From positions 1,178,001-1,242,000 of the forward strand of contig JAMYHL010000001.1 in NCBI GenBank assembly GCA_025531455.1: DNA of 64,000 nucleotides, in the 5' to 3' direction. This DNA is from Apiotrichum sp. Y4204. Its lineage: Eukaryota; Basidiomycota; Tremellomycetes; Trichosporonales; Trichosporonaceae. Below are positions 23,867-35,243 of this stretch, in pieces. Each line of letters opens with the position of its first letter. Position 1 is the stretch's first letter. Made by a program: the position numbers and the translations under genes. Under the pieces are notes generated by a model that saw only the letters and a program-made list of their open reading frames with translations, was not told where the DNA came from and did not search any database.

Positions 23867-24321
23867 GTGAGAGGGAGACGTGTTTCTTGGCCTGGGTTGC
23901 TGTTTGTATAGTGTACGCATGCAGCGGTGTTCTTCACATGTTGCATGGGCCCGGCAGGGATGTTGCGCTCCCCGACGTGATCAGAGAGGACGTGTTTGAC
24001 ACCGGCCGTGATGCATGGTCATGGGGTCCCATATATGTACCCCTACGGAGAGGTCAGATGCGCGAAGGGGACGCAGAGTTGCGCGCCGAGGGCTCTCAGA
24101 GCTCAGAGCATTCAGCTGGCCTATATACAGTACACCTGTAGTTACTATGCCTCTTCCATCGTGATTGTTGCATCTCGTCGTTTGATCGGACATGTCCGAC
24201 GTCATGCTCAAGCAATAGCCGATGGCGTCACCGTACCCGATCAAGCCGGCATCCTCACATTAATGTGGTGGCTGTCGTTGTTCCCATTCTCTCCTCTCAC
24301 AAACACATCCAGAGAGCCAAA
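23867..24321. promoter_or_regulatory. Intergenic region before MDR dehydrogenase
   Basis: 455 bp between two same-strand genes, holding the thioesterase 3' UTR and the next promoter. Several TATATA-like patches occur around 24,030 and 24,122-24,130. No gene is seen. Confidence 0.35.
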
Positions 24322-25385
24322 ATGAAGGCCGTCGTCGCGGGTCCCAACGTACGTCTCCGAGCTATCACCGCTAACAACAGGGTACAGCACACGTCGCGGA
24401 CGTCCCCACTCCGACAGCGACACCGGGGCGCCTGCTCGTCCGCGTTCACTACGTCGCGCTCAACCCCGTGGACTGGAAGCTGCTGCAGGCATTTACGCCA
24501 GTAGGCGCCGTGCTGTGCAAGGACTACTCCGGGGTCGTCGAGGACGTGGGCGAGGGTGTGAGTGGCTGGAAGAAGGGCGACCGCATCGCGGGAATTGCAC
24601 TTGGTGGGCTCGTCGTCGGCGAGGGCGCGGCCGCAGAGTACACAAATGTCGACCCCGGCAAGGCGTGGCACGTCCCGGCTGATTTCCCGCTTTCCAAGGC
24701 GCCGACATTTGGTATCGGTGGAACGACGGCCGCCCTCGTCCTCTACCACTTCCTCGACACGCCATTCCCTCCAAGCAAGGTTGATGGCGAGCCGTGGCTG
24801 CTCGTCTCGGGAGGCTCGACGTCCGTCGGCCTCATCCTCATCGAATACGCCAAGATGGCCGGATACCGCGTCGTCGCGACGTCTGGGCCGCGCAATTTTG
24901 ACCTCGTGAAGAGCTATGGCGCGGACAAAGTCGTCAACTATCACGACATCCCCGCGGCGGTCGCCCAGATCCGGGAGCTGGAACCTGTCGCCGGTGCGGA
25001 AGTCGCAGGTGGCTCGTCCTGGAACCTCTCGAACGATGCCGTTCCGCCCGGGAAGAATATTGCCATTCTTGAGGATCCCACGGGTCGCGCCAAGTCTGTT
25101 GCGCTCAGCTGGGCGTTCAAGGGTGTGAGTCACACACTGTTGTCCATTTTGGTGTCTGCTGGATCTCACTGACAACAGCACGAAAAGTTTGACCCGGAAA
25201 TCCTCGCTTGGGTGTCCGACTTTTACACGCGTCTCCCGGACATTATCGCGCAGGGTATCCGCCCAGGGCCCGTCGAGGTGCGCAAGGGCCTCGAGGCGCT
25301 CCCCGAGGGGCTTGTCGAGCTCAGGCTTGGGAAGGTGTCGGGCTACAAGCTCATCTTCCAGGTCACCGAGGATGCGGAGCAGTAG
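24322..25385 (+). CDS. MDR-family oxidoreductase (zinc-type/enoyl reductase-like)
   Basis: NAD(P)H-dependent medium-chain dehydrogenase/reductase of the quinone/trans-enoyl reductase (ToxD-like) group; substrate unknown. Exons 24322-24348, 24381-25124 and 25179-25385 encode 325 aa. The N-terminal GroES-like fold has HYVALNPVDWK and GAVLCKDYSGVVEDVG; structural-zinc Cys are lacking, as in this non-zinc branch. The Rossmann part has LVSGGSTSVGLILIEYAKM and YRVVATSG, then SYGADKVVNYHD. After that the chain is shorter than relatives: the strand usually reading as 'ALDxIG' and the helix that follows are missing or replaced by a Gly/Ser-rich piece around residues 230-245. The C-terminus (GLEALPEGLVELRLGKVSGYKLI) is typical. 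Function may be altered by the short core. Confidence 0.82.
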
Positions 25386-26121
25386 TGGAGGTTTCAGCTC
25401 AGCGGAATGACAAGATGTGGAATCAGATCTGAAGCAACAACGTCCATGACACTATGAGATTCTCAGTATCACTGTTCCAGGTCTTGGCTCATGGCCGTTG
25501 CACCTGTGATCTGAGACAAATACGGTTAAGAGTCTGACCCAAATGGCGCAGTAGGGGGCCCAATCGGATCATGTTTGCTGCGGCAATGAGTTGCAAGGCC
25601 GATAAGCTACAGCGTCCCTGCCTTTGCTACCTGGCAGTCCCGACTCTCCAATACCAGCAGTGTTAGTAGCCGAAGTCGGGACTGAGCGCTTGGCGGATAT
25701 TGCATGCACGCAGCCCGATAAGGCATCTCCGCCAGGGCCGACAGTAGCGTGTTGTAGCGCATGGATGGCGCGGCAGCATGCGGTAGTTATGGCGACGGAT
25801 TGGGCTGGATGGTCATAACCTTTGCTGGTGACCATGCGATCCTCATCTCGTAGTCCAGAAAAGGTCTTGGCGTTTTTCAACGCTATCTTTTGTGTCGCCC
25901 GGAGGCCCGAAGCCACCGCGCCCAGTAGTGGGCATTGTTCTGTTTCCTGTGCATCTACTCGACAGAGACCGAGTGCTGTGCAGCGCAGCACGTAACGCAG
26001 AGGCCGGTCAGAGCTCAGAGGGAGGATACTTAAGTGCATGAGATGGCAGCAAGGAAACTTTCAGCTCCCAACCATCCGCAAAAACACTCATCTCCCACCC
26101 CAATAACCCAAAACAACAACC
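25386..26121. promoter_or_regulatory. Intergenic region upstream of His-rich gene
   Basis: 736 bp. A GGATACTTAAG element lies at about 26,024-26,034, about 90 bp before the ATG, a plausible TATA-type core position. The last 60 bp are C/A-rich leader. No other gene is seen. Confidence 0.4.
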
Positions 26122-26680
26122 ATGAAGCTCTCGCTTGCTCTCCCCCTTGTTCTCCTCTCGGGCGCCATTGCGGCCTCCACGCCCAGTGAGTACCGCGTCG
26201 CTCTCAGTATCCGAAGATCCCCCCTCTGACAGCGCAGTCACCGGCAGAAGCCTTGTCGTCCGTCAGGCCAACGGCACCGCCACCAACGGCACCAACTGTG
26301 TTCAGCACGGCGACCACCAGCACTGTGACGATGACCACGACGACCACGACGACCACGACCACGAGCACAACGCGACTTCCAGCGCTGTCTCGAGCGCCGG
26401 TGCCGCCGCCGGCGCCGCCACCTCCACTGGCGCTTCGGCACCTCTCCCTTCGCCGACTGGCAAGAACTGTGTCCAGCACAACGACCACTTCCACTGTGAC
26501 GACGACCACTCGCACGGCCACGGCGCCAACTCGTCGGCCGCTGCCAACTCTTCGGCCTCTGCGTCGGCGCCCGCCTCCCCCTCGTCTACCGGTGCCCCCA
26601 AGAGCGGCGCCGCCTCCACCACTGCCTTTGGCCTCCTCTCGGTTGTTGCTGGTGGCCTTGCTATCGCCGTCACCTTGTAA
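26122..26680 (+). CDS. Secreted, likely GPI-anchored His/Cys-rich metal-binding candidate
   Basis: No named family is recognised. Exons 26122-26185 and 26238-26680 (intron 52 nt) encode 168 aa. The first 18 residues are a clear signal peptide (MKLSLALPLVLLSGAIAA). Two copies of one module follow, NCVQHGDHQHCDDDH then NCVQHNDHFHCDDDH. The first is extended by an Asp/His run and the second by HSHGHG, so each offers many His, Cys and Asp ligands. Between and after them are Ala/Ser/Thr-rich stretches. The C-terminus is a hydrophobic tail after a small-residue region (KSGAASTTAFGLLSVVAGG), as in GPI-anchored wall proteins. Binding of Zn or another divalent metal at the cell surface is my inference; HGDHxHC-like pieces are known from extracellular parts of fungal zinc proteins. 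Confidence 0.8.
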
Positions 26681-26770
26681 TAGCTCCATCCTCGGCCGTT
26701 CTTCATCTAGCGATGTAACCCAGGATATAGATTTCTACGTTTTTTAATGCATCTAGGTTCTATAGGACTT

Positions 26771-28380
26771 CTACTCGCGCCATGTTAGGAGCTCACCCTG
26801 ACGGTTCATATGCTCCGCCGCGATCCTCCTGACAGCAGCAGCAAACTCGTCCTGTCTCGAGTCTGCGGGACGGGCGGCGAGCACGCGACGCACGAGCTCG
26901 TCCTCCGATACCGGGCCGGCCGCGGCTTCACGCACAGCCGCCTCACAGGGGAGGCCGTACCGGCGGAACTGGCCCCAGAGGTGGTCGGGCGCACCGTCCG
27001 TCGGCGGCGGCACCAGCTCAGGCTCACATGCCTCGGGGAGGTTGGCGCGCGTGAGGAACCTGGCGCGAATCGCATCCGGCGCGAGGGCGGGGTTGTCTAG
27101 GTCCGTGATGGGAGGGTTGAATGGGATGGGGGAGCGGTTCTTCTCGAAAAGCGAGTGGACGGCGCCGACGATCAGATCATTCGAGGCGCGGTTGGTGCCG
27201 ACGAAGCCCGCACCAATACACATGTCGTGGTCGATGCACGTCGCAAAGCGCTTGGCCTTGGACACGAGGTGGTAGTTCTCCACCGCGACGGCCATGCCTG
27301 TCGGCCCGCGCGTGTTCATGACTGCCCGTTGCGATGCCGCCCATGTGCGTACCTCCTCTCCCAGACTCGTATCCGTCTCCGCCTCCTTTAGGCGGCGGTA
27401 CACCGCCGAAAGGGAGGGAAGCGCAAACGTCTCATCAAGGAACTTGCGGATGGGGCCTTGAAGAACGTTCACACCGTCGGGGTTGGCCTTTGACGACGGC
27501 TGGTCGTTCCCCGGGATGTGGTACTCGGCAACGAGGGCTGAGAGCTCGTCCGTCGTCGGGGTCTTGAGCGCCGCGATGCGCTCAGCGATCTCGGGGACAG
27601 CTTCTTCAGCGACATAGTGCGTCGCGAGACCAAGCTCGTATGCCGCGCGGCCGTAAATGTCGCTCCCGGTGACCGCGAGCCACGTACCGATCTGGCCGTC
27701 GAGCTGCGTCAGAAAGTAAGCGCCCACATCGGGCGAGAAACCAATGCGTTGTTCCGGCAGGGCAAAGATTGTGCGTCGCGTCGCGATACGAATATCGGCC
27801 GGTAGGGAGAGACCTGCACCGCCGCCCACTTCGTATTAGCCCTGAGCTCCCCCAGCTCTTGAACAAGACTTACTGACAATACCGTCCATGAAGACGACAT
27901 ACGGCTTGCCGAGGTGCGCAACCTTCCAGTTCAGACGGTACGAGTCCGCCATGGCGGCAAGGGCTCTCGGCGACTCGCCAGCCCTCACAGCATCGACAAC
28001 AGCTGGCTGTCAGGAAAATTATACCAGCCATTAGTCCCGTAATGCCTACCTACCCTTGATATCGCCCCCAGCCGCAAACGCACGCCCCTCACCGAGCCCC
28101 ACCACGAACTTGATGTTCGGGTCCTCACGCCATTCCTGCTATCAGTATGAGCTTGGGTCCGCGCACGCACGTCTGCCAGGTTCTTCAGCGACACAATCAT
28201 GTCCAAGCTTAGCGCATTGAGCGCTTTGGGCCGGTTGAGCGTGTACACCAGCGAATCGCCCTTGCGCTCCAGGATGATTTCGGGGCGCGGTGCCGAGCTC
28301 ACGCTGGCGCTCGTCGCCAGTCCCCGCAGAGAAAAGTTGCGTGCGGCGCGAACGGCATGCCTGGCGGAAGTGGTGAGCAT
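26771..28380 (-). CDS. 3-hydroxyisobutyryl-CoA hydrolase, mitochondrial
   Basis: Crotonase-fold enzyme of valine catabolism, hydrolysing 3-hydroxyisobutyryl-CoA in the matrix. Exons 28380-28171, 28135-28054, 28002-27874 and 27828-26771 encode 492 aa. The N-terminus is a typical presequence (MLTTSARHAVRAARNFSLRG). The oxyanion-hole segments GRAFAAGGDIK and MGGGAGLSL are present. The catalytic-type Glu and Asp sit in ALPEQRIGFSPDVGAYF, as in human HIBCH. A C-terminal HIBCH region follows. Yeast Ehd3 is homologous and doubles as mitoribosomal subunit mS47, so a ribosomal role cannot be excluded. Introns 1 and 4 are 35-51 nt; the acceptor of intron 2 is CCAG at 28003-28006, chosen over a CAG four bases upstream because only it keeps AVVDAVR in frame. 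Confidence 0.88.
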
Positions 28381-28831
28381 GGCGGCGGCGATGTTAGTGA
28401 GCAGCTGCTAGCTGTTACGAGCAATGCTACGACGAGCAAGTTTGTCGTTGGTGTCTGTCGTCTTTGTCATGTTCGCGATGGGGTCCTCTGAAATTGAAGC
28501 GAACCTCCACTCCGGTACTCCGGCAAGACTTCATGCCATCATACCCACCGGGACGGCCGGGACACAGCAAGCCGGAGCCGACTGCGCTCGGCGATGGGCG
28601 AGGCCGTGTAAAAGCGCGGATCCGCGTTGCTCTTTTATTACGTAATTCTTTCACTGGGGGCGCGTTTAACTTTGGCGTTTCCTGGTCCAGTCATCTTGAC
28701 GCGACTGTGCCCATCCAGGCATGAAAGGACGCGTCTGGGAATTCTGGCCATTCTGGAAACATTACCTGGACATACATCACATCCCGTCATCCTGTCCTGA
28801 TTATTACTGATCCTGATCTCGACCATCCACA
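28381..28831. promoter_or_regulatory. Divergent intergenic region HIBCH / CMR1
   Basis: 451 bp between two start codons. A TTACGTAA palindrome lies at about 28,637-28,645, a possible bZIP-type site (inference). No gene is seen. Confidence 0.35.
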
Positions 28832-30730
28832 ATGTCCGATAACGAATAGTAAGCCTTGCCCGTCAGACTACATCTCTAACACCAGCGAAAACGAGCGGAA
28901 GAGGACGATTGCCGAGAACCGCGCCCTGCTGGGCTCGTTGGGGCTGGACGGGGGCGCGGCAAAGGTGGTCCCCGCGCTGGCCGAGAGCAAGCCGAAGCGC
29001 CTGCCGCGGACGAAGCGCAAACTGGAGATCAAGGTTGAGGAGGGGCCGCGCCGGCGCAGTGCGCGCGTTGCGGGACTCGAGGCGGACGGGCCGGCACTCA
29101 AGGCCATTGCGGAGAAGGAGGAGAAGGAGCGCGAGGAGGCCCGCGTGGTTAATCGCAAATTCCGCGATCAGGTCATGCGCGTAGCTGATATGGTGGAGGA
29201 TACGCCCGAGAGTATGGTCCCCGAGCTGGAAAAGTATCTCGTCGAAATTGGAGAGAGGAAGAATCCGCGCGTGTATCCCCCGTCGAGCACCGGTGCGAAG
29301 GAGGCGTATGCGGACAAGGAGCGGGCGCCGGCCGAGATTGAGCGCTTGAAAGAGGCGTTTGCGGATATGGCGCTGTACGCGAATACCAAAGTTACGAGCG
29401 AGCGCGTGTTCTCGATGGTCGTGCATCCCGAGAGGACCAAGACGCTCGTGCTCGTTGGCGACAAGTACGGCCAGCTTGGGATGTGGGTCTGAAATGATGG
29501 AGTGCGCTGATGGCAGCTGGGACGCGATGGGTCCGCCGCCGGAGCCTGCGGATGGCGATGAGGACAGCTACGAGACGGGACGGATATGGAATGTACAGGC
29601 GCACGCGCGCAACAGCATCTCGTGCATGAAGGTTGACCCGGCTGCCGGCCACAGCGTGAGTGCTCGCAGCACGAATACAGCACTAACGCCAGCTCTTCAC
29701 GTCCTCGTACGACTGCTCCCTCCGCCAACTGGATTTTGCGACATGCACAAGCACTGAGCTCTTCGCGTTCGACGACGAGGACATGCTCATCACGCACTTT
29801 GACCTCGTGCCCGGCGGGCAGCAGGTGTGGATCGTGGACAAGAATGGCGGGATCTCGCACTGCGATTTCCGCGGGCGCGGCCGCGAGCGCCGCCGCTGGG
29901 TCGTTCAGGACGAGGGGAGGGCGGCAAAACTCGGCGGCATTAGTGTCAATCGTGAGTACCGACGACTTTCTGATACGCACTCCGCGCAATATATCAGATA
30001 AAGAATCCAACTCACCGCAGCCATCATGCCGCACCTGATCTGCACGGCAAGCAATGACCAGCACCTGCGAATCTGGGACGTACGGCACCTGTCCAAGCTG
30101 GCGCCTGAAGCCTCCGAGATGCTCGACGCGCCAGAAGGCAAGGCCGACCGGCTAGCGACGCATCCCACAAGCAGCATCGGCTTTGAGCGGACATCAGCGT
30201 ACCTCAAGACAGCAAAGGGGAAAGGGCTGCTGCGCGCGTCGTTCCAGCACGGAAAGAGCTGCTCGGCCGCGTACTGGGACCCGTTTGGGCGCCGCATCCT
30301 GTCGACAAGCTACGACGACAAGCTGCGCGTGTGGACGCTCAACCCGCAGTCATTCATGCTCGACTCGCCCCTCCCACCCACTCATTTCCGCCCCTCGACA
30401 GTCATCCCGCACGACTGCCAGACCGGGCGCTGGCTCACCATCCTCCGCGCGCAGTGGAGCCTCAATACCGAGTCCTTCCCGCACTTTACGGTCGGGAACA
30501 TGAAGCGCCGCCTCGACGTGATTGCTGCTACTGGAGACAAGGTCGCGTCCCTCTGGGCTGAAGGGTGAGTATCACAGCTAGAAAGGAATCAACGCCCAGC
30601 TGACGCTGACATCAGTGTCACCGCCGTACCGGCCGTCACGGCCAGCCACCCCAGCCGCGTGGACTGCGTTGTGGGTGGGAACACGTCCGGCAGGATACAG
30701 CTCTGGATGCCGGCGGGAGATGCCGAATGA
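28832..30730 (+). CDS. CMR1: DNA damage-binding WD40 protein CMR1 (WDR76)
   Basis: Chromatin-associated WD40 propeller that binds damaged DNA and joins stress-induced nuclear quality-control foci. Exons 28832-28848, 28886-29482, 29517-29655, 29693-29951, 30021-30564 and 30616-30730 encode 556 aa (yeast Cmr1 is 522). The N-terminus is charged with a basic patch (KPKRLPRTKRKLEIK) and a conserved NRKFRDQVMRVADM stretch. Propeller blades show VFSMVVHPE, VLVGDKYGQLGIWDA, SISCMKVDP, LFTSSYDCSLRQLD, TASNDQHLRIWDVRHL, SAAYWDPFGRRILSTSYDDK and RVDCVVGGNTSG; these and their order are specific to CMR1. Intron 2 is only 34 nt and its GTGGGT donor is needed to make IWDAMGP. The first exon codes only five full residues. 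Confidence 0.9.
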
Positions 30731-31115
30731 GTGTCTGTTGGCGGGAGCAAGTGAGCAAGTGAGTTGTACGGTGAGCGTTGTACGCAATCGTGCTGAGTGT
30801 GTCCGAGGGCGTGATCCTGCTGTCCAGCTGCTTTATCGCATTTATAATGTAGTCTTACCCATGTCGTGGAGCGATGAGAGGCGATTTATGTATCAATGTA
30901 CGAGGATGCGAGAATGTTTCCACCTTGCTCAAAACAGCTTACCAACCTACCAGCCTACCAGGCAGACTGGCAGCACGTCCAATGTTCTCCACTCGTTGCA
31001 AGATGACAAGTGATTTCATTCTTCAAAGCATACGCATTATACACACCAAACTACAATCCAAACCCAACTCAACGAATCCAACCACTATGGTCCTCCAACC
31101 CCAATATCCAATGTC
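30731..31115. other. Convergent intergenic region
   Basis: 385 bp between the stops of CMR1 and the MFS gene, presumed 3' UTRs. Nothing else is seen. Confidence 0.4.
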
Positions 31116-32812
31116 TTAGTACGTGTACACAAACTCGTCGTTCTGGCGGTCGGTGAGGTCGGCAAACGCCTGCTGGCCGAGCTGGCCGTCGGCTGTCTGG
31201 CGGTACGCCTTTTCCATGGATGCGTTCTGGATTTTGGCGGGTTTGCCGTTCGCGACGCGCTGTTTCTCCTTTTGGCGGTTGAGGATGAGGAGGACGAACA
31301 TGAGGCCCGCAGAGAGGCCCATGCACGCAACGAAAATGCCCAGCACGCCCGCGAGACCGGGCTTGAACTCTGGCTCGCCCTTTTTGAACAGGAAGGGACC
31401 GACAATGTTGCCGACCGCCGAGCCGGCGTTGCAGAGCGAGATGGCGAGCGACTTTTTCGTGTGCCCTGCGGTGTTTGCTGCGAGCCAGGAGAAGATGAGG
31501 GGGTTGCCGCCGAAGAGGAAGCCGATGAGGTAGTACCCGAACAGGAGGGGGCCCGAGTTACCGTGCCCGAGACCGTACAGCAGGCCAGAGCCGACCACGC
31601 ACGGGATCATAAAGGCCATGAGCACAAAGCCCTTGAAGCCGTAGCGCGCGGCGAGGATGCAGCCGGCAAAGCAGACGCAGGTCTGGACGAATCCGAAGGG
31701 GATGTTGAGGAGGATGGTCTGGCGCGCGTTGAAGCCAAAGCCCTTGATAATGAGCGGGCCGAACGTGTTGGTGACCGAGGCACCGGTGTTGACGCAGAAG
31801 GTGATGAGGAAGAAGAACCAGATGGGCGGCGAATAGAAGACCTCAAACACCTGGTTCCACTTTAGCTCCTTGGTCTCGACACCCGTGTTGTTGTCGCGGA
31901 GACGCTCGATCGCCCACTTGCGCTCCTGTGGGGTGAGGAAGCGGGCCTCGGCGGGGCTGTTGTCCAGGCGCCAGAAGAGGATCGGCACGGTGAGCACGGT
32001 CGCGAGACCGACGGTCAGGAAGAGGATCTGGTAGACGAAGAGGTGGGGGCTCTTGATGAACGACAGGCCCCAGGTGAGCAGGGAACCGAGCATGGACGCG
32101 ATGCCGTTCGTGCCGTACCACATGGCGATGCGCAGCGGCTGCTCGCGGCGGCGGTACCATGTCGTGGTGATGACGGTGAAGAGGGGGATGGCGATGGCCT
32201 CAAACAGCCCAAGGAGGAAACGGTTGGCGAGGAGGGGGCCAAACGACTTTGAGAATGCGAGGCCGAGCATGGACACGCCCCAGCAGAAGAGGCAGGTGGA
32301 GAGGAGCCAGCGGGTCGGGAACTTGACAATCATCCACGCGGTCGGGCCGCAGCACAGTGCCAGCTGCGCCCAGTATCCCGACGACGAGATGAGACTGTAG
32401 TTGTCCTTTGTGAGGTGCGCCTGCTCGCGCATGCCAAATGCCGCGCCGTATCCGACACAGCTCTTGTCGAGGATCTGGAGAAAGTAGACCCACATGAGGA
32501 CCGGCATGATCGCCTTGTCGATCTTCCTGCACACGAGACGGCTCTGTGTGGTCAGTCACCACGAACATTGAGAAACATTATGAATCATGCCGGGGTCGGT
32601 GCACCAGTCACGCGAGAGGGCGTGAAACGACCATGATCAGAGTCCATGGATAAAATGGTGATAAGATGTCGGACGCGGACACTCACCTCCTCATCGGTCA
32701 TGGGGACCTGCTCGTCGCCGAGGGCATCGAGCGCCTTGTCATGGTGCCTGCCCGCGCCGACCATGTTGTGGTGGATACCGTCGTGCTTTTCGTCGTGCGA
32801 CTCGACGTGCAT
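31116..32812 (-). CDS. MFS transporter, anion:cation symporter type (Dal5/Seo1-like)
   Basis: Plasma-membrane proton symporter of organic anions such as allantoate, sulfonates or vitamins; the substrate is not readable. Exons 32812-32687 and 32543-31116 encode 517 aa with 12 hydrophobic segments. Family marks are YFLQILDKSCVGYGAAFG in TM1, the loop FPTRW, FLLGLFEAIAIPLF, TTWYRRREQPLRIAMWYG, and FGYYLIGFLFGGNPLIFSW in TM10-11. The cytosolic N-terminus is His/Asp-rich. The start is uncertain: an acceptor (CTCACAG) sits nine codons before the ATG at 32812, and a possible extra first exon (ATG at 32937, six codons, GTATGT donor) joins in frame, adding 15 residues. It is also possible that this is a 5' UTR intron. 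Confidence 0.85.
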
Positions 32813-33037
32813 GATCGAGTTGTCCTTGTGGATGTCCTGTGAGGACAGCGGGAGCTGGGGTCAGCTTATAAGAAGCAGTGGCCACTGGTGCGGCTGGTGC
32901 ACGACGTGAGACGACATACAGTGTTGCTGCCACGCATTGCGACGTGCCAATGTGTTCAGCAGGGCTTGATGTGGGTGGCGGCCCGTGGTGTGGTCTCGTG
33001 TGGTTCAGATGCTGGGAATGGAAGGTCTCTGTGACCT

Positions 33038-33087
33038 GTGATCCTGTGATCCTGTGCTTCCGTGTTCCTGCGATCCTGCGATCCTTA
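33038..33087. repeat. Degenerate short tandem repeat (TGATCCTG-like)
   Basis: About six imperfect copies of an 8-9 nt unit (GTGATCCT, GCGATCCT, GTGTTCCT and similar) in a row, upstream of the MFS gene. Read by eye; the boundaries are approximate. Confidence 0.6.
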
Positions 33088-34053
33088 GATGTCGGCCGAG
33101 AGATCAATCAATGTGATGGTGCGCTGGCAGTGGCGAGCAGATGTCGGGCGATGAGGATGGGAGGTCTTGATGATTCGCGCGGCAGTCGATTAATAAACAC
33201 TTCTCGAGGCCACAGACAACAGAGCCGCTGTGAACTCGACAAGGAGAGCAAGGAAAGAGTTCCGCCAGCAGAAACAGACTGATCACCGGATCGCGAGCCG
33301 GTACAAGGCGGACATGAGGCCCGTCGTGAGCCGCGACAGAGGTCTGGCGGCCTGGCGGAGTCGGGCGGAGTGTAGATGGACAAAACAACCTGTGGGTACC
33401 GGGAACGGGCAAGATGGAGATTTTCCTCGGTCAGCATGCCGCCGCGCACGATCCCCCCGCAGACGGCCCAGATCCCCATCAAGTGCTTGCGGATTGTGGA
33501 GTCGGGGCCACAGTTCTGGCTCACCTGAGATGACTAGCGCAAATCCTGCACTCTGCGGCGAGCGTGCGTATTTGCTTGGCCGCAGGCGCGATGTGTAACC
33601 CTCTCTGGCTTCTGGCTGCGAGCACAGAAGGAGCAAAGAAGAATGAGAGGCGGCGAGCGGCCAACCCCCGGTCCGCCGCCAGGGACCACGGGGGGTGATG
33701 CTGTGGCTTTGTTTTTTCCCCAGGTCCCGAAGGCTGCTGCCACGGTACTGCGGTACTGCGGTGCCGTATGCCAAGGCCCCAGGGACAGAAACACAATGCA
33801 CGCCGAATGACTCGTTATAGTGCGCCGAGCGTGCAAGCTCGCATAGGCAGGCACTGGGAGGGTTAGCCTCTGACCTGACTGTGTGAAGGCCAAAAACTAG
33901 AGCCAAAATGGAGCGAGAACTAGCTTATCGATGCGCTCGGTATTCCTGCAGTTCGATTCGATTGCGTGCAGAGCTACAGAGAGGCCGATCAGCCGAGCAG
34001 CCAAGCGGCCAAGCGCCAAAAGACTTGGAGCGGCATGCACGTAATTTTCCTAA

Positions 34054-34075
34054 TTTTTTTTTTTTTTTTTTTTTT
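34054..34075 (+). repeat. Poly-T tract, 22 nt
   Basis: An uninterrupted run of 22 T in the intergenic region. No adjoining retroelement, target-site duplication or pol III gene is seen, so it is annotated only as a homopolymer. Confidence 0.9.
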
Positions 34076-35142
34076 CTCTTATTGAGAATTGATCGTGATG
34101 GCGAGATGCGGAGTAAAATAGGCCAAATGGCCAAATGGACAGCAACACCTTCCGGGTCCCCGGACCGAACCCCGGACGACGGCTAGCAGCGGCAATCGAT
34201 GGGATGGGAGAACTACATCCAAACATCCAGCACATCTTGTGCTGCATCTTAGCACGGCATCTTCCGGATCAGAGAAATCGAACCCAACACGACCCGTTCG
34301 GTCTCGGTATATCGCGGCAAACGCCCTACACACTCTGTTGTATCGCGGTGCTCCTCTGCGGAGTACTGTGTACACATCACGGCGGCCCCGCATCATCGGC
34401 AGGCATATCGCGGCTGACGCGTTATCTCATAGCCGTCGCGGCCCGTCAACGGCAGATGTACACAGACATCGAAGGAAATCACGCGCGCGCGCAAATTCCA
34501 GATCCGGCCCGGTACTGATCTCATCATCTTGCCGCTCGTATTGATAACGGCTACTGGCGGAGATCAGGCCTCGGGGGCCTCGGCACGTCCGGGCCTCCGG
34601 GACGGCCCCGGTGAGGCTCCTGCGTACCCCGCATCGGCGCGGCTGTGAGTTCAACCCTCGGCCGTCGGCTTGTGGTGGGCAGCCAAGGTAGCGGAGGGCA
34701 GCGGTAACTGGCGGAATGTCACGAGCTGCTTTGTGTTCCAACGTTCCATTGTTCTATCGGCCGTAGGGTAGTAACCCATTCCGACGCATCGTCTACTGCT
34801 CGCATTGACTACAACGCTGATGACGACAACAATTGCTCGGCTCGCGAACTCGTCCCCCAAGCGAGCTGTCATGTAGCCGCTCTGACCTCCTCGCTCTGGT
34901 TGTGGGAGTCGACATGATCAACTTATGTCGCTTGCCATGGACCTCTGAGTGCTAAGCGGCGGTACAATGCTACCGATATACCAGTGATTACGTTCACACC
35001 TCTAGCCATTACTACGCGCCCTCCTGCCGTCGTCGCAAGTCTCTTCCTTCGATACCTTCTCTCTCTCGGTCGTTTCTGTTGCGTGATGGTTCTTCCTGAC
35101 AACTCCGTCACGTCACCACCCCCACGCAGCCCGCTACCATCC

Positions 35143-35213
35143 ACATCGTTGGTGAAACGGTATCATGCGTCGTTGCCATCGACGCGGCAGGGGTTCGACT
35201 CCCTTACGATGTA
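35143..35213 (+). tRNA. tRNA-Gly (anticodon GCC), no intron
   Basis: 71 nt forming a full cloverleaf. The acceptor stem ACATCGT/ACGATGT is seven pairs, with discriminator A. The D arm has GG at the 18-19 position. The anticodon stem is CGTCG/CGACG with loop TTGCCAT, the variable loop is CGGC, and the T stem AGGGG/CCCTT has loop TTCGACT. Internal A and B boxes are intact. The first pair is A1:U72 rather than the usual G:C of tRNA-Gly. Confidence 0.93.
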
Positions 35214-35243
35214 GGAGGCGAGGATTGCAAGGTCCTGATCGGC

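Noticed and set aside
24297..25181. 294-codon open frame on the minus strand
   Set aside because: Antisense to the MDR oxidoreductase, whose conserved motifs fix the other strand.
33283..33906. 207-codon open frame on the minus strand
   Set aside because: No recognisable domain and poor codon bias; it lies in the repeat-bearing intergenic region.
34054..34075. Poly-T run considered as the tail of a retroposed copy
   Set aside because: No gene-like sequence or target-site duplication is visible beside it.
34563..34625. GC-rich palindromic sequence, considered as a hairpin RNA or tRNA remnant
   Set aside because: Stems are only about five pairs and no cloverleaf or B box can be completed.
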